Positions 9,325-19,273 are shown, counted from the stretch's first letter. The stretch: DNA of 64,000 nucleotides from Geotalea sp. SG265 (GCF_022808985.1 NZ_JAKZFT010000005.1:240258-304257); one strand, 5' to 3'. The notes: generated by a model not told the origin, from the sequence alone. Numbers and translations are program-made.

Positions 9325-10485
9325 TTAAAACAACCTAAATTCATTGAGGATTTTCTCCCGGGTTTCCGCGGAGGACGCCAGGGCGGCGGCGGTCAGCGCC
9401 AGCGCCTTTGCCCCTTCGACAACGGCTTCCTGCCCCTGTGGGGAAACTGTCGCTCTGGCAAATGCTTCGGTATGAATATGCAGGCCGGGGCCGATGGGTA
9501 CATGGGGGTGGATTGTCGGCACAACCTGGGAAACGTTGCCGATGTCCGAAGAGCCCCTGTTCCTGTCAGCCGGGGCATGTGCTTCGTTCAGTCCGAGGAA
9601 GGCCAGCTGCTCCGAGTAAAGGGCGGAGAACGCCCTGTTGACCTTCATCGGGGCCAGGACCCGCTCGTCGGCGTCCATCTCCAACCCGCAACCCGTGGCT
9701 TCTGCAGCGCCCCGGGCACAATTTTTCACTCGTTCGAGGGCGCGCAGCAGTTCTGCGCTCTCTTCGGCCCGCACGTAAAAGTAGCAGGAGGCTCTCTCCG
9801 GGACCAGATTCGGTGCGGTTCCCCCTTCGGTGATGATACCATGAACCCGCACATCCTGGCGCAGCTGCTGGCGCAGGGCATTGATGCCGTTGAAGGTTAG
9901 AAGGACTGCATCCAAGGCGTTTATTCCCTCTTCGGGATAGGCCGAGGCATGGGCGGCACGGCCGAGGAAGGTGAAGCGTATCCTTGCCAGTCCCAAGGAC
10001 ATCTTGATGACCTGCCGTCTGGAGGAGGGATGGACCATCATGGCGAAATCGACCCGGTCGAAGGCCCCGTGCCTGATCAATTCGAACTTGCCGATACCCA
10101 GTTCTTCGGCAGGAGTGCCGAGGACGACTATGGTGGCTGCATCTTCGGGCAATGCCTGGCGAAGGGCAAGGGCAGCGCCGATGGCGGCAGCGGCAATGAT
10201 GTTATGGCCGCAGGCCTGCCCCAGAGCAGGGAGTGCATCCATTTCGGCCAGGATGGCGATAGCCGGAGAACCGGTGCCCCAAGCGGCACGAAAGGCCGTA
10301 GCCATTCCGGATATGCCACGTTCGATCCTGAAGCCGCTCACGGCTAGTTTATCGCTGAGCAGTGCAGAGGTCTTGAACTCGCCAAGGCCTGTTTCCGGGT
10401 TATGGAAGAGTTCAGCGGCGATTGCGGTCAGCTCGCTTTTGCGGTCATCCACAGCATCGACGATGATTTGTTTGACCGCAGTCAT
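9325..10485 (-). CDS. M20-family metallo-amidohydrolase
   Basis: This 386-aa zinc amidohydrolase of peptidase family M20D (aminoacylase / p-aminobenzoyl-glutamate hydrolase type) is predicted to be cytosolic. The metal-ligand motifs are the Cys and His of ACGHN, the Glu pair of TPAEELG, His in MMVHPS and a C-terminal His in HIHTEAF. The usual GHACGHN reads GQACGHN here, losing a non-ligand His. A dimerisation domain is inserted mid-protein. The substrate is unknown. The gene stands alone, divergent from prmA with 154 bases between the starts. Confidence 0.88.
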   Translation of the reverse strand: MTAVKQIIVDAVDDRKSELTAIAAELFHNPETGLGEFKTSALLSDKLAVSGFRIERGISGMATAFRAAWGTGSPAIAILAEMDALPALGQACGHNIIAAAAIGAALALRQALPEDAATIVVLGTPAEELGIGKFELIRHGAFDRVDFAMMVHPSSRRQVIKMSLGLARIRFTFLGRAAHASAYPEEGINALDAVLLTFNGINALRQQLRQDVRVHGIITEGGTAPNLVPERASCYFYVRAEESAELLRALERVKNCARGAAEATGCGLEMDADERVLAPMKVNRAFSALYSEQLAFLGLNEAHAPADRNRGSSDIGNVSQVVPTIHPHVPIGPGLHIHTEAFARATVSPQGQEAVVEGAKALALTAAALASSAETREKILNEFRLF

Positions 10486-10639
10486 GGGGGAACTCCAAGG
10501 ATATTCTAATGAAAGCTACACCGTTACCTCGCCGTTTGTCAAGGTTTTTATTGCTATTGGTTCTGATATTCTGCTAGGTTAGCTTTTTTGTTGTCCTGCC
10601 GAAGACTCGGCAAAATCTAAATACAAGGGAGTACAGGCA

Positions 10640-11584
10640 GTGGATACTGTTTGGACAGAAATTTCATGCGAGGTGCCGGAGTCCATGGTGGACCTCCTGG
10701 CCGATTTCCTGGTCGAACTCTCCGGGAACGGCGTCAGCATAGAGAACCTTTCCCTCGATACCTTTTCCCTGGACACCATCGATGATTCTCCGGTGAAGAC
10801 TGTGAAGGCCTATTTTGCGCCCGACGTCGCCCTGGAAGGACACCTGGAAACCATCGGCGCCTTTTTGCTTGCCCATGGTCCCGAATTTGCCGGCTTCGCC
10901 TTTAAAAGCCCTACAGTCAAAGCGATCAATGCCGAGGACTGGGCCAATAACTGGAAGAAATATTTCAAACCGGTGCGTATTGGTTCGCGGCTGGTGATAA
11001 AGCCGACCTGGGAGGAGTATGCGGCAGGCTCCGACGACCTGGTCCTCACGCTCGATCCCGGCATGGCGTTCGGCACCGGCGCCCATCCGACCACCAAGAT
11101 GTGCCTGGAGGTGCTGGAGAGCATTTTTCTGGGCGAAGGGGCGTTTCACGATGCCGCGACTGCCGCTCCTGCAACAGTGCTGGACGTGGGTACCGGCTCG
11201 GGCGTATTGAGCATTGCCGCGGCCAAGCTGGGGGCGGAGCGGGTAATGGCCATCGATATCGATGCCGATGCGGTCATCGTTGCCGAGGAAAATGCGGCGC
11301 TTAATGACTGCCTCAATGTAGTTCATCTTTCGACAACACCGCTGCAGGCGGTGAAGGGCCGTTTTGCCCTGGTCCTGGCTAACATTCTGGCCGAGGAACT
11401 GGTGCGTCTTGCCGGTGAGCTGGCAGCCAAGGTGGCCCCGGCCGGTTATCTCGTTCTTTCCGGCATTCTCTGCGAAAAGGAGCGTTTTGTCCTCGACGGC
11501 TTTGCCCCCTGCTCCCTCAAGTTGATGGAGGTCCGTCGCGAAGGGGAATGGTGCTGCATTGCGCTCCGTAAGGAGCCGTGCTAG
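10640..11584 (+). CDS. prmA: ribosomal protein L11 methyltransferase
   Basis: This 314-aa SAM-dependent methyltransferase methylates the N-terminus and lysines of ribosomal protein L11. An N-terminal substrate-recognition domain (WTEISCEVPE...) precedes the Rossmann domain with motif I DVGTGSGVLSIAAAKLGA and motif IV LANILAEEL. The family motif DPGMAFGTGAHPTT is intact. Translation starts at a GTG with AAGGGA about 9 bases upstream. Its TAG overlaps the GTG of rsmE, a pairing common in bacteria. Confidence 0.96.
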   Translation: MDTVWTEISCEVPESMVDLLADFLVELSGNGVSIENLSLDTFSLDTIDDSPVKTVKAYFAPDVALEGHLETIGAFLLAHGPEFAGFAFKSPTVKAINAEDWANNWKKYFKPVRIGSRLVIKPTWEEYAAGSDDLVLTLDPGMAFGTGAHPTTKMCLEVLESIFLGEGAFHDAATAAPATVLDVGTGSGVLSIAAAKLGAERVMAIDIDADAVIVAEENAALNDCLNVVHLSTTPLQAVKGRFALVLANILAEELVRLAGELAAKVAPAGYLVLSGILCEKERFVLDGFAPCSLKLMEVRREGEWCCIALRKEPC

Positions 11585-12324
11585 TGCGCAGGTTCATGGT
11601 CGATAAACGGGATATCGGTGAGGTCGATGCCGTCATTACCGGTTATCTCCACAGGCACATGGCAAAAGTCCTGCGTCTCAAGCCGGGCGCCAGGGTGATA
11701 TTGGCCGATGGAGAGGGGGGAGAATACGAAGGGATCATCGACTCGCTGGATGCAGCAAGTCTGCGCATAGGCATTGTCCGGCAGATTCCTGTCCAGGAGG
11801 GCGAATTGGGGCCGCGGATCACCATTTATCAGGGGTTGCCCAAAGGGGACAAGCTGGAGCTGATCCTGCAGAAATGCACAGAACTGGGGGCGGCGGAGAT
11901 AGTACCCTTTGTCGCAGGCCGTTCCATTGTCCGGATCAATCCCCAACGGGGTGCCAGTCGCGTGGAACGCTGGCAGAAGATCGTCGCCGAGGCAGCCAGA
12001 CAGTCCCGGCGGATGACGGTGCCCGGGGTGATCCTGGCTGATGACCTTTCACAGGTATTGCAGCTCGCCCGCCATTCTGTTAAGCTGCTGCTCTGGGAAG
12101 AAGAGAAAACAAACCATCTCAGGGATGTCCTGACGGGGCTGCCGGCACCTGGTGACATCGGCGTTCTTATCGGCCCTGAAGGGGGCTTCTCACCGGAGGA
12201 GGCGGCTGCTGCATCTGCTGCCGGGTTCGTTCCCGTTTCCCTAGGTAAAAGGATTGTCAGAACCGAAACCGCCAGCTTAGCCATTCTTTCCATTCTGCAG
12301 TACCAATGGGGCGATCTGGGGTAA
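11584..12324 (+). CDS. rsmE: 16S rRNA (uracil1498-N3)-methyltransferase
   Basis: This 246-aa SPOUT-family (trefoil knot) methyltransferase acts on U1498 of 16S rRNA. The N-terminal PUA-like domain begins MRRFMVD, read from the GTG that overlaps the prmA stop; an ATG 6 bases upstream is in frame but would add two residues not typical of the family. The knot motifs LIGPEGGFSPEE and LGKRIVRTETA, which bind SAM, are both present near the C-terminus. It is translationally coupled to prmA. Confidence 0.95.
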   Translation: MRRFMVDKRDIGEVDAVITGYLHRHMAKVLRLKPGARVILADGEGGEYEGIIDSLDAASLRIGIVRQIPVQEGELGPRITIYQGLPKGDKLELILQKCTELGAAEIVPFVAGRSIVRINPQRGASRVERWQKIVAEAARQSRRMTVPGVILADDLSQVLQLARHSVKLLLWEEEKTNHLRDVLTGLPAPGDIGVLIGPEGGFSPEEAAAASAAGFVPVSLGKRIVRTETASLAILSILQYQWGDLG

Positions 12325-12394
12325 GCGTTGAATACCGCCGCGCAATTGCGGGAAAACGGTGTCCTCGCCGGCCAATCATAAGGAGCGTAAAGTA

Positions 12395-12967
12395 ATGAAG
12401 TGTCCCAAATGCGGTTATAACAGCTTCGAGTTTCTGGACCAGTGCAAGAAGTGCGGCAACGACCTGGTGTCTTTCAAGGTGAGCAAGGGTATTCGTTCAG
12501 TCCTCGCTCCCGTCGAGGAGCGGGTTGTGGGCCCTGTTGCGGCTGGGATTGTGTCTCCCGGCGCACAAGCCGGACAGAGCATCCCGCTGCCTGAGGATGA
12601 GAACTTCAGTTGGGAAGAGCCGGCCGTTGAGACGAACCCCTCTGCGCCGGGGGAGGAGGCAGGGATGGCGGAGTTTTCCTTCGGTGAACCTGCTTCGGAA
12701 AGTGAGCCGAGCCTGGACGACCTCCTGGAGCCCAGTGCTACTCTGGAAAGAGCGACGGCTCCCGGTGGGGAGGGCGCGAAAGCACCGGCCGGTGGCCTTG
12801 CTCCGGGATTTGGAGGCGCGCCGGGCGAATTTGAAATGGAGGATCTCTTCGCAGAGGCTCCCCAGGGGAAAAAAGAGGAGCAAGCGGAGTCTCAACAGGC
12901 AAAGGCGCCGACGGACGGTCTTGATGGAGATTTCGACTTTCTTTTCAGTGAAGAGGAGAAAAAATAG
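12395..12967 (+). CDS. zinc-ribbon protein with acidic low-complexity tail
   Basis: I do not recognise a function for this 190-aa protein. It opens with a zinc ribbon (MKCPKCGYNSFEFLDQCKKCG, two CxxC pairs at residues 3-6 and 16-19). It continues as a low-complexity chain rich in Glu, Ala, Pro and Gly with the recurring short motif GxFEMEDLF / GDFDFLF, and has no transmembrane segment. AAGGAG lies 9 bases before the chosen ATG; an upstream in-frame ATG (12359) lacks a ribosome-binding site. Similar zinc-ribbon plus disordered-tail proteins are common in Geobacter. The gene follows rsmE and ends 14 bases before the convergent rnd gene. Confidence 0.75.
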   Translation: MKCPKCGYNSFEFLDQCKKCGNDLVSFKVSKGIRSVLAPVEERVVGPVAAGIVSPGAQAGQSIPLPEDENFSWEEPAVETNPSAPGEEAGMAEFSFGEPASESEPSLDDLLEPSATLERATAPGGEGAKAPAGGLAPGFGGAPGEFEMEDLFAEAPQGKKEEQAESQQAKAPTDGLDGDFDFLFSEEEKK

Positions 12968-12981
12968 AGAACAAGTGGTTG

Positions 12982-14130
12982 CTACTGGAGAATTTCCAGC
13001 AGCTCCGCGGCGAATTCCTTCTTCTGCCAGCACTTCAGGTTAGGTATTGCCGCCAGGGATTCCGGACTGTCGGGTGCGGTATCGGCGAGTGCTTCCAGGA
13101 GACTGTTGTTGGCGATGATGCCCACCCCGATCCCCAATTCTGCTGCTTTTGATTCCCGCCATTCCTTAAGCCTTTTCAGGCGGGCTTCCTGATAGCGATC
13201 CCTGATGACCCGCGCCGTGGCAGGAAAGTGTGGCAGCCTGGCAACCGGGATCGCAGCTCCCTTTGCCACAACCTTGAGAATTTCCCGCCCCAGGCTATCG
13301 ACCAGCTTCGGCGTCAGTCCCGGGATGCCCTTCAGGTCGGCCAGGGTCCGCGGCTGCAGCTCGGCCAGTTCGCGTAAGGGCTCGTTGCCGACGATGCGGA
13401 ACGGGGGAACATCCTTTTTCTGAGCCTTTTCATCCCGCATGCGCAGCAGTTCCTCAAGTACCGCCAATGCCCGCGGTTTCAGTTTGGCCGCCCCCTTGAA
13501 ACGAAGGAAGAGCGGCTCGTGATCCCGCGAGGCCGCCCTGACGCAGGAGACAAGTTCCGACTCCTCCTCGACCCATTCCAGCCGCCCCTTGGCGCGCAGC
13601 TCCTCTGCGAGCTGCTGGTAGAGCTTGATCAGCAGCGCCGTGTCCATCTTGGCATACTCGATCATTTCCGCTGAAAAGGGGCGTTTGCTCCAGTCCGCCT
13701 TCTGGTACTTCTTGTTCAACTCCACCCCGAAGCGTTTTTTCAGGGCAGCCGCCAAACCGACCTCCTTTTCGCCGAGGAACTGGCAGGCAATCATGGTGTC
13801 GAAGAGATTGCACACCTCAAGCCCGAAATCCCGATAGAGGGAGCGCATATCGTAGTCGGCACCGTGAAAGACCTTTCGTATGCTTCGGTCGGCCAAAAGC
13901 GGAGCGAGGGGTGCCAGGTCCACCGGGGTCAGGGGGTCGATGAGTGCCGTCTGGGAAAGATTCGATACCTGGATCAGGCAGACTTTTTCCGTGTAGTGAT
14001 GGAGGGAGTCCGCTTCCAGGTCGAATGCAAGGACCTGCTCGCCGCGAAGTTGCTCTATCAGCTGGTTCAGCGCCCGCTGGTCCTCGATTATACCCTTTGC
14101 AGGTGAAGTGCCTATTGATTGGTTGTGCAA
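12982..14130 (-). CDS. rnd: ribonuclease D
   Basis: This 382-aa 3'-5' exoribonuclease of the DEDDy family is involved in tRNA 3' maturation. Exo I holds Asp37 and Glu39 (AFDLEADS), exo II is HGADYDM, and exo III is YAKMDT with the Tyr and Asp. Two HRDC-like helical regions follow, at about 205-290 and 295-375. The only usable start in this frame is a TTG; no ATG or GTG occurs before the exo I region, so the start is reasonably fixed despite a weak ribosome-binding site. It converges with the zinc-ribbon gene. Confidence 0.92.
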   Translation of the reverse strand: MHNQSIGTSPAKGIIEDQRALNQLIEQLRGEQVLAFDLEADSLHHYTEKVCLIQVSNLSQTALIDPLTPVDLAPLAPLLADRSIRKVFHGADYDMRSLYRDFGLEVCNLFDTMIACQFLGEKEVGLAAALKKRFGVELNKKYQKADWSKRPFSAEMIEYAKMDTALLIKLYQQLAEELRAKGRLEWVEEESELVSCVRAASRDHEPLFLRFKGAAKLKPRALAVLEELLRMRDEKAQKKDVPPFRIVGNEPLRELAELQPRTLADLKGIPGLTPKLVDSLGREILKVVAKGAAIPVARLPHFPATARVIRDRYQEARLKRLKEWRESKAAELGIGVGIIANNSLLEALADTAPDSPESLAAIPNLKCWQKKEFAAELLEILQ

Positions 14131-14184
14131 GGTGAATCCGCCATTTCTGCATCTGCTAAATGCTGCTGAAGTGAAGGGGGGCGA

Positions 14185-15228
14185 TCAGCCAATATCGGCC
14201 AGTGCCGCGATGGTTTTTTCCATCTCCTCCCGGGTGCCGATGGAGATGCGCAGCCCGTGGCCCAGATTCGGGTCGGCAAAATGACGAACGAGAATCTTCC
14301 TGTCAAATAGCCCCTGGTAGACCCTTTCGCCGTTTCGGTCCGGAGGCGTGGCAAAGACGTAGTTGCCGTGGGATGGAATGACGGTATAGCCAATTTTTTC
14401 CAGCTGTTCGGTGAACCATTGCCGTGTTTCCCGGATTTTTTTCACTGTTTCCCGGAGATATTCCTGGTCACCAAGGGCTGCGACCGCTGCCGCCTGGGCA
14501 AGCCGGTCAAGATTATAGTGATCCCGGATCTTGTCCAGAGCGGCGATGACCTGTGGCCGTGCAATGGCCAGCCCAAGGCGCATGCCGGCCAGGGAATAGC
14601 TTTTGGAAAAGGATCGGGTTACCACCACGTTGTCGTATTTGTGGACCAGTTCCAGTGATGTCGTCCCGGCAAAATCGGCATAGGTCTCGTCGATGACCAG
14701 CATGCCGGAAACGCGTCCAGCCAGCTCTTCCACGTAGGTCTGGCTGAAGGTGAAGCCTAAAGGCGCGTTGGGATTTGTGAGAAAAAATATGCGACCTTCA
14801 TAGATATGTGGAAAATCCTTGATTTTCCAATCGTCAGTGAGTCCGAATGTCTTTACCTGTGCCCCCTGGATCTCTGCCAGCGTCCCATAATAGGAATAGG
14901 AGGGGTAGACAAAGGCGATCTCGTCTCCATCGTCGGCAAAGGCCCGGATCAGGTTGTTCAGCACCTCGTCGGAACCGTTGGCCATGATGACCCATTCGGG
15001 GGGAAAGCCGTAAAGTTTGGCGGCCGCCTCCCGCGCTGCCCGGCTGGCAGGCTCCGGATAGCGTTTCAATCCTTCTCCCGCCTCGGCGATGATTGCTTCA
15101 ATCACCTTTGGCGATGGCGGGTATGAATTTTCGTTGGTGTTCAGCTTGATATAAGCGGCCGGATCTTCCGGCTGATAGCCGGGAACATAGCCGGGCATGG
15201 TGGCGATGTTTTTACGCAGCTTGATCAT
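14185..15228 (-). CDS. hisC: histidinol-phosphate aminotransferase
   Basis: This 347-aa class I/II PLP-dependent aminotransferase catalyses the seventh step of histidine synthesis, converting imidazole-acetol phosphate to histidinol phosphate. PLP motifs are [15 protein letters not shown], the Asp in VIDETYADF, and Lys209 in [10 protein letters not shown]. The start used has GGAG 9 bases upstream; an in-frame ATG 27 bases earlier is less favoured. The gene lies just after mqnC in the same direction, away from other his genes, so it may act on aromatic amino acids too; some HisC proteins do both. Confidence 0.93.
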   Translation of the reverse strand: MIKLRKNIATMPGYVPGYQPEDPAAYIKLNTNENSYPPSPKVIEAIIAEAGEGLKRYPEPASRAAREAAAKLYGFPPEWVIMANGSDEVLNNLIRAFADDGDEIAFVYPSYSYYGTLAEIQGAQVKTFGLTDDWKIKDFPHIYEGRIFFLTNPNAPLGFTFSQTYVEELAGRVSGMLVIDETYADFAGTTSLELVHKYDNVVVTRSFSKSYSLAGMRLGLAIARPQVIAALDKIRDHYNLDRLAQAAAVAALGDQEYLRETVKKIRETRQWFTEQLEKIGYTVIPSHGNYVFATPPDRNGERVYQGLFDRKILVRHFADPNLGHGLRISIGTREEMEKTIAALADIG

Positions 15229-15251
15229 GTCAACTCCATTCTTTGTCTCGC

Positions 15252-16316
15252 TCAATATTCCTGCAGGATTTCATAGGTGGTGGTGCGCCGTGCGGGGGTG
15301 AAGCCGGCTCCTACGATGAGCTCAATCATTTCTTCTTTGGACATGCGGAAGCTGCACCCGGCGGCGGCGACGACATTTTCTTCCAGCATGGTTCCACCCA
15401 GGTCGTTGGCGCCGAAAAAAAGGGCGACTTGGGCGACTTTCGCTCCCTGGGTAACCCAGCTACCCTGGACATTGGCGATGTTGTCGAGGACGATCCTGGA
15501 CAGGGCAAGGACCTTGAGGTATTCGACACCGGTTGCGGTCGTTCCTCCCAGCTCCGTATTTCCCGGCTGATACGTCCAGGGAATGAAGGCGGTGAAGGTG
15601 CCTCCCTGTGACTGGAGTTCGCGGATCCGGAAGAGGTGCTCGACGATGTCCTCGGCCTGCTCACAGCTGCCGAACATCATGGTGGCGGTCGTCGGCATGC
15701 CGAGCCGGGCCGCCTCAGCCATTACCGCCGCCCACTGCTGCCAGCCGATTTTTTTCGGCGAAATCTGCCGGCGTACGCTGTCAACGAGAATTTCCGCCCC
15801 GCCCCCCGGAATCGAGTCCAGCCCGGCCCGGTGCAGCCGCTCCAGTGTTTCGCGAACGGTCAGGCCGGAGAGGGAGGCGATGTGGGTCACTTCCGCCGGA
15901 GACAGGGAGTGGTTTTGCACCTGGGGAAAGCGTTTTTTGATGCCGGTAAAGAGCTTTTCGAAAAAGGCGATTCCCAGCTCGGGGTGGAGCCCCCCCTGCA
16001 TGAGAAGCTGCGTTCCCCCCTGCTCCACCAGCTCGGCGATCTTGGCGAAGATTGCCTCTTCCTCCAGCAGGTAGGCATCGCCGGCATCCTTCGTGCGATA
16101 GAAGGCGCAGAATTTACACTGGGACTCGCAGATGTTGGTGTAATTGACGTTCCGATCCACGACGAAGGTGACGCGGTTCTCAGGATGGAGACGGCGGCGG
16201 ATGCCGTCGGCAAGCCGTCCCAGTTGCAGCAGCTCTCCTTCTTGCAGCAGCCGCAGGGCCTCTTCCCTGGTGATCGGTTGTTGCGCCGCTATTTTCCCGG
16301 TGATTTCTCTCAACAT
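15252..16316 (-). CDS. mqnC: cyclic dehypoxanthinyl futalosine synthase
   Basis: This 354-aa radical SAM enzyme of the futalosine menaquinone pathway cyclises dehypoxanthine futalosine. The [4Fe-4S] motif is Cys63-x3-Cys67-x2-Cys70 (CESQCKFC). Family hallmarks include [19 protein letters not shown], and the C-terminal [15 protein letters not shown], which separates MqnC from MqnE. It lies 33 bases downstream of mqnE and 23 bases upstream of hisC. Confidence 0.95.
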   Translation of the reverse strand: MLREITGKIAAQQPITREEALRLLQEGELLQLGRLADGIRRRLHPENRVTFVVDRNVNYTNICESQCKFCAFYRTKDAGDAYLLEEEAIFAKIAELVEQGGTQLLMQGGLHPELGIAFFEKLFTGIKKRFPQVQNHSLSPAEVTHIASLSGLTVRETLERLHRAGLDSIPGGGAEILVDSVRRQISPKKIGWQQWAAVMAEAARLGMPTTATMMFGSCEQAEDIVEHLFRIRELQSQGGTFTAFIPWTYQPGNTELGGTTATGVEYLKVLALSRIVLDNIANVQGSWVTQGAKVAQVALFFGANDLGGTMLEENVVAAAGCSFRMSKEEMIELIVGAGFTPARRTTTYEILQEY

Positions 16317-16349
16317 TGTAACCTATCCTGAAGATAGCGCAGCTACCAT

Positions 16350-17432
16350 TCAGTAAGTGCGCAGCTCGTTGTAAAGGGTATCCCGCTCGACCGGTTCCCG
16401 CCCGGCTTTTCGGATGAGGGTAATGATGCCGTCACGGCTCATGGCCTGTGGCGAGAGCGCCCCGGCATCATGGCCGATCTTTTCTTCGACCACGGTTCCG
16501 TCCAGGTCGTTGACGCCGAAGGAGAGGGCCACCTGGGCGACCTTCTCTCCCAGCATCACCCAGTAGGCCTTGATATTGTCAAAATTATCCAGGTAGATGC
16601 GTGACACGGCCAGTGTTTTCAGGTCATCGATACCGGTTGTCCCCTTGCCTTTGGTCACTGTGAGAGGCGAGTTTTCGGGCTGGAAGGCGAGGGGGATGAA
16701 GACCTGGAATCCACCGGTACGGTCCTGGAGTTCCCGCAGCCGGCGCATGTGGTCAACCCGGTCGGCGTAGCTTTCCAGATGGCCGTAGAGCATGGTGGCG
16801 TTGGACTTGAGCCCGGCCCGGTGCACCTCCTCCATGACTGCAAGCCACCGCTCTCCCGAGATCTTTTCCGGGCAGAGTTGCTGGCGGATGTTTTCACTGA
16901 ATATCTCTGCGCCGCCACCGGGCAGGGAGCCGAGACCGGCTTCCTTTAGCCTGGCCAGGGTTTCCCCGATGGAGCAGTCGCAGAGCCGGGCCAGGTAATC
17001 AATCTCCACCGCGGTAAAGGCCTTGACGTGCAGCGATGGGGAGACCTCACGGACCGTCCTCAGCATCTCCAGGTAAAAGTCGAAGGGGAGGTCGGGGTGC
17101 AGACCACCGACGATGTGAATTTCCGTTGCTCCCTGCTGCAGGGCTTCAACAGCCCGGTTCCTGATCTCGTCCAGGTCATAGAGATATGCACCAGGTTGAT
17201 CGGCAGTGCGGACGAATGCGCAGAACTTGCAACGGTTGACGCAGATATTGGTGTGGTTGATGTGCCTGTTGACGTTGAAAAAGACCCTGCGGCCGTTTCT
17301 CCGTTCATTGGCCAGGCCGGCAAGCTCACCGAGAGTAAGAAGATCATGGCTTTCGAAGAGGTGGAGCGCTTCTTCCTCGCTGATGCGCTGGTCATCCCGC
17401 ACCTTCTCGGTTATGGCAGCCATGGATATCAT
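16350..17432 (-). CDS. mqnE: aminodeoxyfutalosine synthase
   Basis: This 360-aa radical SAM enzyme joins the adenosyl radical to the enolpyruvyl ether of chorismate-derived 3-[(1-carboxyvinyl)oxy]benzoate to give aminofutalosine. The cluster motif is Cys64-x3-Cys68-x2-Cys71 (CVNRCKFC). GGLHPDLPF, GSLPGGGAEIF and GVNDLDGTVVEEKI are MqnE/MqnC-family features; VEEKIGHDAG fits MqnE. Its ATG overlaps the stop of the ubiX-like gene (ATGA), so the two are coupled. Together with mqnC it shows that menaquinone is made by the futalosine route. Confidence 0.95.
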   Translation of the reverse strand: MISMAAITEKVRDDQRISEEEALHLFESHDLLTLGELAGLANERRNGRRVFFNVNRHINHTNICVNRCKFCAFVRTADQPGAYLYDLDEIRNRAVEALQQGATEIHIVGGLHPDLPFDFYLEMLRTVREVSPSLHVKAFTAVEIDYLARLCDCSIGETLARLKEAGLGSLPGGGAEIFSENIRQQLCPEKISGERWLAVMEEVHRAGLKSNATMLYGHLESYADRVDHMRRLRELQDRTGGFQVFIPLAFQPENSPLTVTKGKGTTGIDDLKTLAVSRIYLDNFDNIKAYWVMLGEKVAQVALSFGVNDLDGTVVEEKIGHDAGALSPQAMSRDGIITLIRKAGREPVERDTLYNELRTY

Positions 17433-18052
17433 TGCTTATCCTTCTCCGTTTCTCCCCAGCGGCTGAAGAGGTCATGTTGCAGCCCTGCCCGGTCCAGTAT
17501 CCTGCCGACAACGAAATCGATCATGTCGCCGACGGTTCGGGGGTGGTGATAGAAGGCGGGCATGGCCGGTATGATGGCGGCTCCCATGCGGGAGAGCCTG
17601 AGCATGTTCTCCAGGTGGATTTCGTTGAGCGGAGTCTCGCGTGGCATGAGGATCAGCGGCTTTCCTTCTTTGAGCGTTACATCAGCGCACCGCTCGACAA
17701 GGTTGCCGGAATTGCCGCAGGCGATGCGCGAAAGGCTTCCCATGCTGCATGGCGCGACGATCATGGCCCCTGCCGCAGCTGAACCGCTGGCAATTGGGGC
17801 GAGGAAATCATCTTCGGCATAGTAGTCCAACCGGTCCGCACCCACCCTGAAATGAGCACGCAACTGCGCTGCGATCTCAACCGGGCTGCCGTGCCAGTCC
17901 AGGGAACATTCCTCCTTCAGTACGGCAAAGCCGGCCCTGGATATGAGCAGCGTTACCCGGGCACCGCTTTTCAGGATTTCTTCCACCGTCCGCAGGCCAT
18001 AGATCGCCCCGGAGGCGCCGGTTATGGCAAGGGTATATGAGCGGGGAGTCAT
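17429..18052 (-). CDS. ubiX: UbiX-family flavin prenyltransferase
   Basis: This 207-aa protein is the length of UbiX/Pad1, which prenylates FMN to make the cofactor of UbiD decarboxylases. The N-terminal TGASGAIYGL and the motif APCSMGSLSRIACG are FMN/DMAP-binding signatures. The open frame extends upstream across the neighbouring gene, but that extension is foreign to the family. The ATG used here overlaps the ubiA-like stop (ATGA), which fixes the start. In the futalosine pathway a UbiD-type enzyme with prenyl-FMN handles the late decarboxylation; no ubiD gene is in the window. Confidence 0.93.
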   Translation of the reverse strand: MTPRSYTLAITGASGAIYGLRTVEEILKSGARVTLLISRAGFAVLKEECSLDWHGSPVEIAAQLRAHFRVGADRLDYYAEDDFLAPIASGSAAAGAMIVAPCSMGSLSRIACGNSGNLVERCADVTLKEGKPLILMPRETPLNEIHLENMLRLSRMGAAIIPAMPAFYHHPRTVGDMIDFVVGRILDRAGLQHDLFSRWGETEKDKQ

Positions 18053-18957
18053 ACCGCTCCTTTCAGTAGCATGTCGAGCAGCGTAAAGATGAATATGACG
18101 ACGCTGATATAGCCGTTCATGTTGAAAAAGGCGGCATCGAGCCTGGTCAGATCCCCCTTGCGCAGCAGCCAGTGCTCGTATCCCGTCAGCAGTATTGTTA
18201 TCACCAAGCCGAGCAGGAAGAAGGTTCCCAAATTTGCAGTGACGTACAGAACTGCGAGAAGGGCGATCATCATGAGGTGCAGAAACCGTGCAAGCCACAG
18301 GGAGCCGCCTATCCCTAGGGCGACGGGGATGGAGTGCAGGCCGCTGGCACGGTCGAAATCCAGGTCTTGCAGGGCGTAAAGGATATCGAAACCGGCTACC
18401 CAAACCAGCACTGCCAGAGCCAGCAGTATGGGGGAAGGGCTGATGCTGCCAGTGATGGCGATCCAGGCGCCGAGGGGGGCGGCGGCCAGGCAGAGTCCGA
18501 GCACCATGTGGGCCAGAGCGGTAAAGCGCTTGCAATAGGAATAGAGCACCAGGAAGAAAAGGGCGATGGGTGAGAGACGTAAGCACAGAGGGTTGAGCAT
18601 TCGTGCCGCCCAGAGCAGGAGTGCGAGGGAAATGGCGATGAACAGAGCTACCAGCCCCTTGCTCAGCAGGCCTGCCGGGATGGCGCGCCCCCTGGTGCGA
18701 GGATTACGACCGTCAATTTCGGCGTCAATCAGTCGATTCAGACTCATTGCCGCAGTGCGGGCGCCGACCATTGCCATAAGAATCCAGAATGCCTGATAGG
18801 GGGAGGGTAACCCACGCGCTGCCAGCACCGCTCCGGTGAAAGCAAAGGGGAGCGCAAAGATGGTGTGGGAGAACTTGATCATCTCCAGAAAGATGCCGAT
18901 TTTTCTCCACACGCTTCCTTGTTGTCGCTTAATCTCTATGGATTCATTGCTAGCCAT
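18049..18957 (-). CDS. mqnP: UbiA-family prenyltransferase (probable MqnP)
   Basis: This 302-aa polytopic membrane prenyltransferase carries the first Asp-rich motif NRLIDAEIDGRNPRT (residues 74-88) and the second DLDFDRASG. The context with mqnE, mqnC and ubiX points to prenylation of 1,4-dihydroxy-6-naphthoate, the MqnP step, rather than 4-hydroxybenzoate prenylation for ubiquinone. Eight or so transmembrane helices are evident. It is first in a tightly overlapping run mqnP-ubiX-mqnE-mqnC-hisC. The substrate assignment rests on context. Confidence 0.88.
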   Translation of the reverse strand: MASNESIEIKRQQGSVWRKIGIFLEMIKFSHTIFALPFAFTGAVLAARGLPSPYQAFWILMAMVGARTAAMSLNRLIDAEIDGRNPRTRGRAIPAGLLSKGLVALFIAISLALLLWAARMLNPLCLRLSPIALFFLVLYSYCKRFTALAHMVLGLCLAAAPLGAWIAITGSISPSPILLALAVLVWVAGFDILYALQDLDFDRASGLHSIPVALGIGGSLWLARFLHLMMIALLAVLYVTANLGTFFLLGLVITILLTGYEHWLLRKGDLTRLDAAFFNMNGYISVVIFIFTLLDMLLKGAV

Positions 18958-19233
18958 TTCAGTACCGCCGATTTTTCATAATCCGGGATCACTGACCGCA
19001 AGAGCCGGGTCGATCAACTCCACGTCATGCATTGCAGATTTTCTTCCGCTTTTCAGAAAGTGTGCTGGCAGGTCAGACGTCACTGTGGAGAAGAAGGGCA
19101 AGGGGTAATTTTTAGCACTTCGTCGGAGATATGACAATGTTTTTCTTGGCTTTTGCGGCAGCGATCAAGGGGAGATGGCCGCCCCCGGGATGGCATAGGG
19201 GCTGTAAGTGAGGCAGAAACGGCGCTTTTTCAG
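18958..19233. other. non-coding spacer between mqnP and tRNA-Pro
   Basis: No supported gene. It separates the divergent mqnP start from the tRNA gene and must hold the promoter of the menaquinone operon, which I could not place. Confidence 0.5.
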
Positions 19234-19262
19234 TTGACAAAGAAACCGTAAAACGATACAAG
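19234..19262 (+). promoter_or_regulatory. sigma-70 promoter of tRNA-Pro
   Basis: A consensus TTGACA (19234-19239) and TACAAG (19257-19262) are separated by 17 bases. Transcription would start a few bases before the mature tRNA. Confidence 0.7.
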
Positions 19263-19273
19263 GAAAGTCTTGT

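Noticed and set aside
18053..18586. A longer open frame giving the UbiX-like protein 178 extra N-terminal residues
   Set aside because: The extension lies inside the ubiA-like gene in another frame, is rich in Arg and Pro and is unlike UbiX. The ATG that overlaps the ubiA stop gives the normal 207-residue family length.
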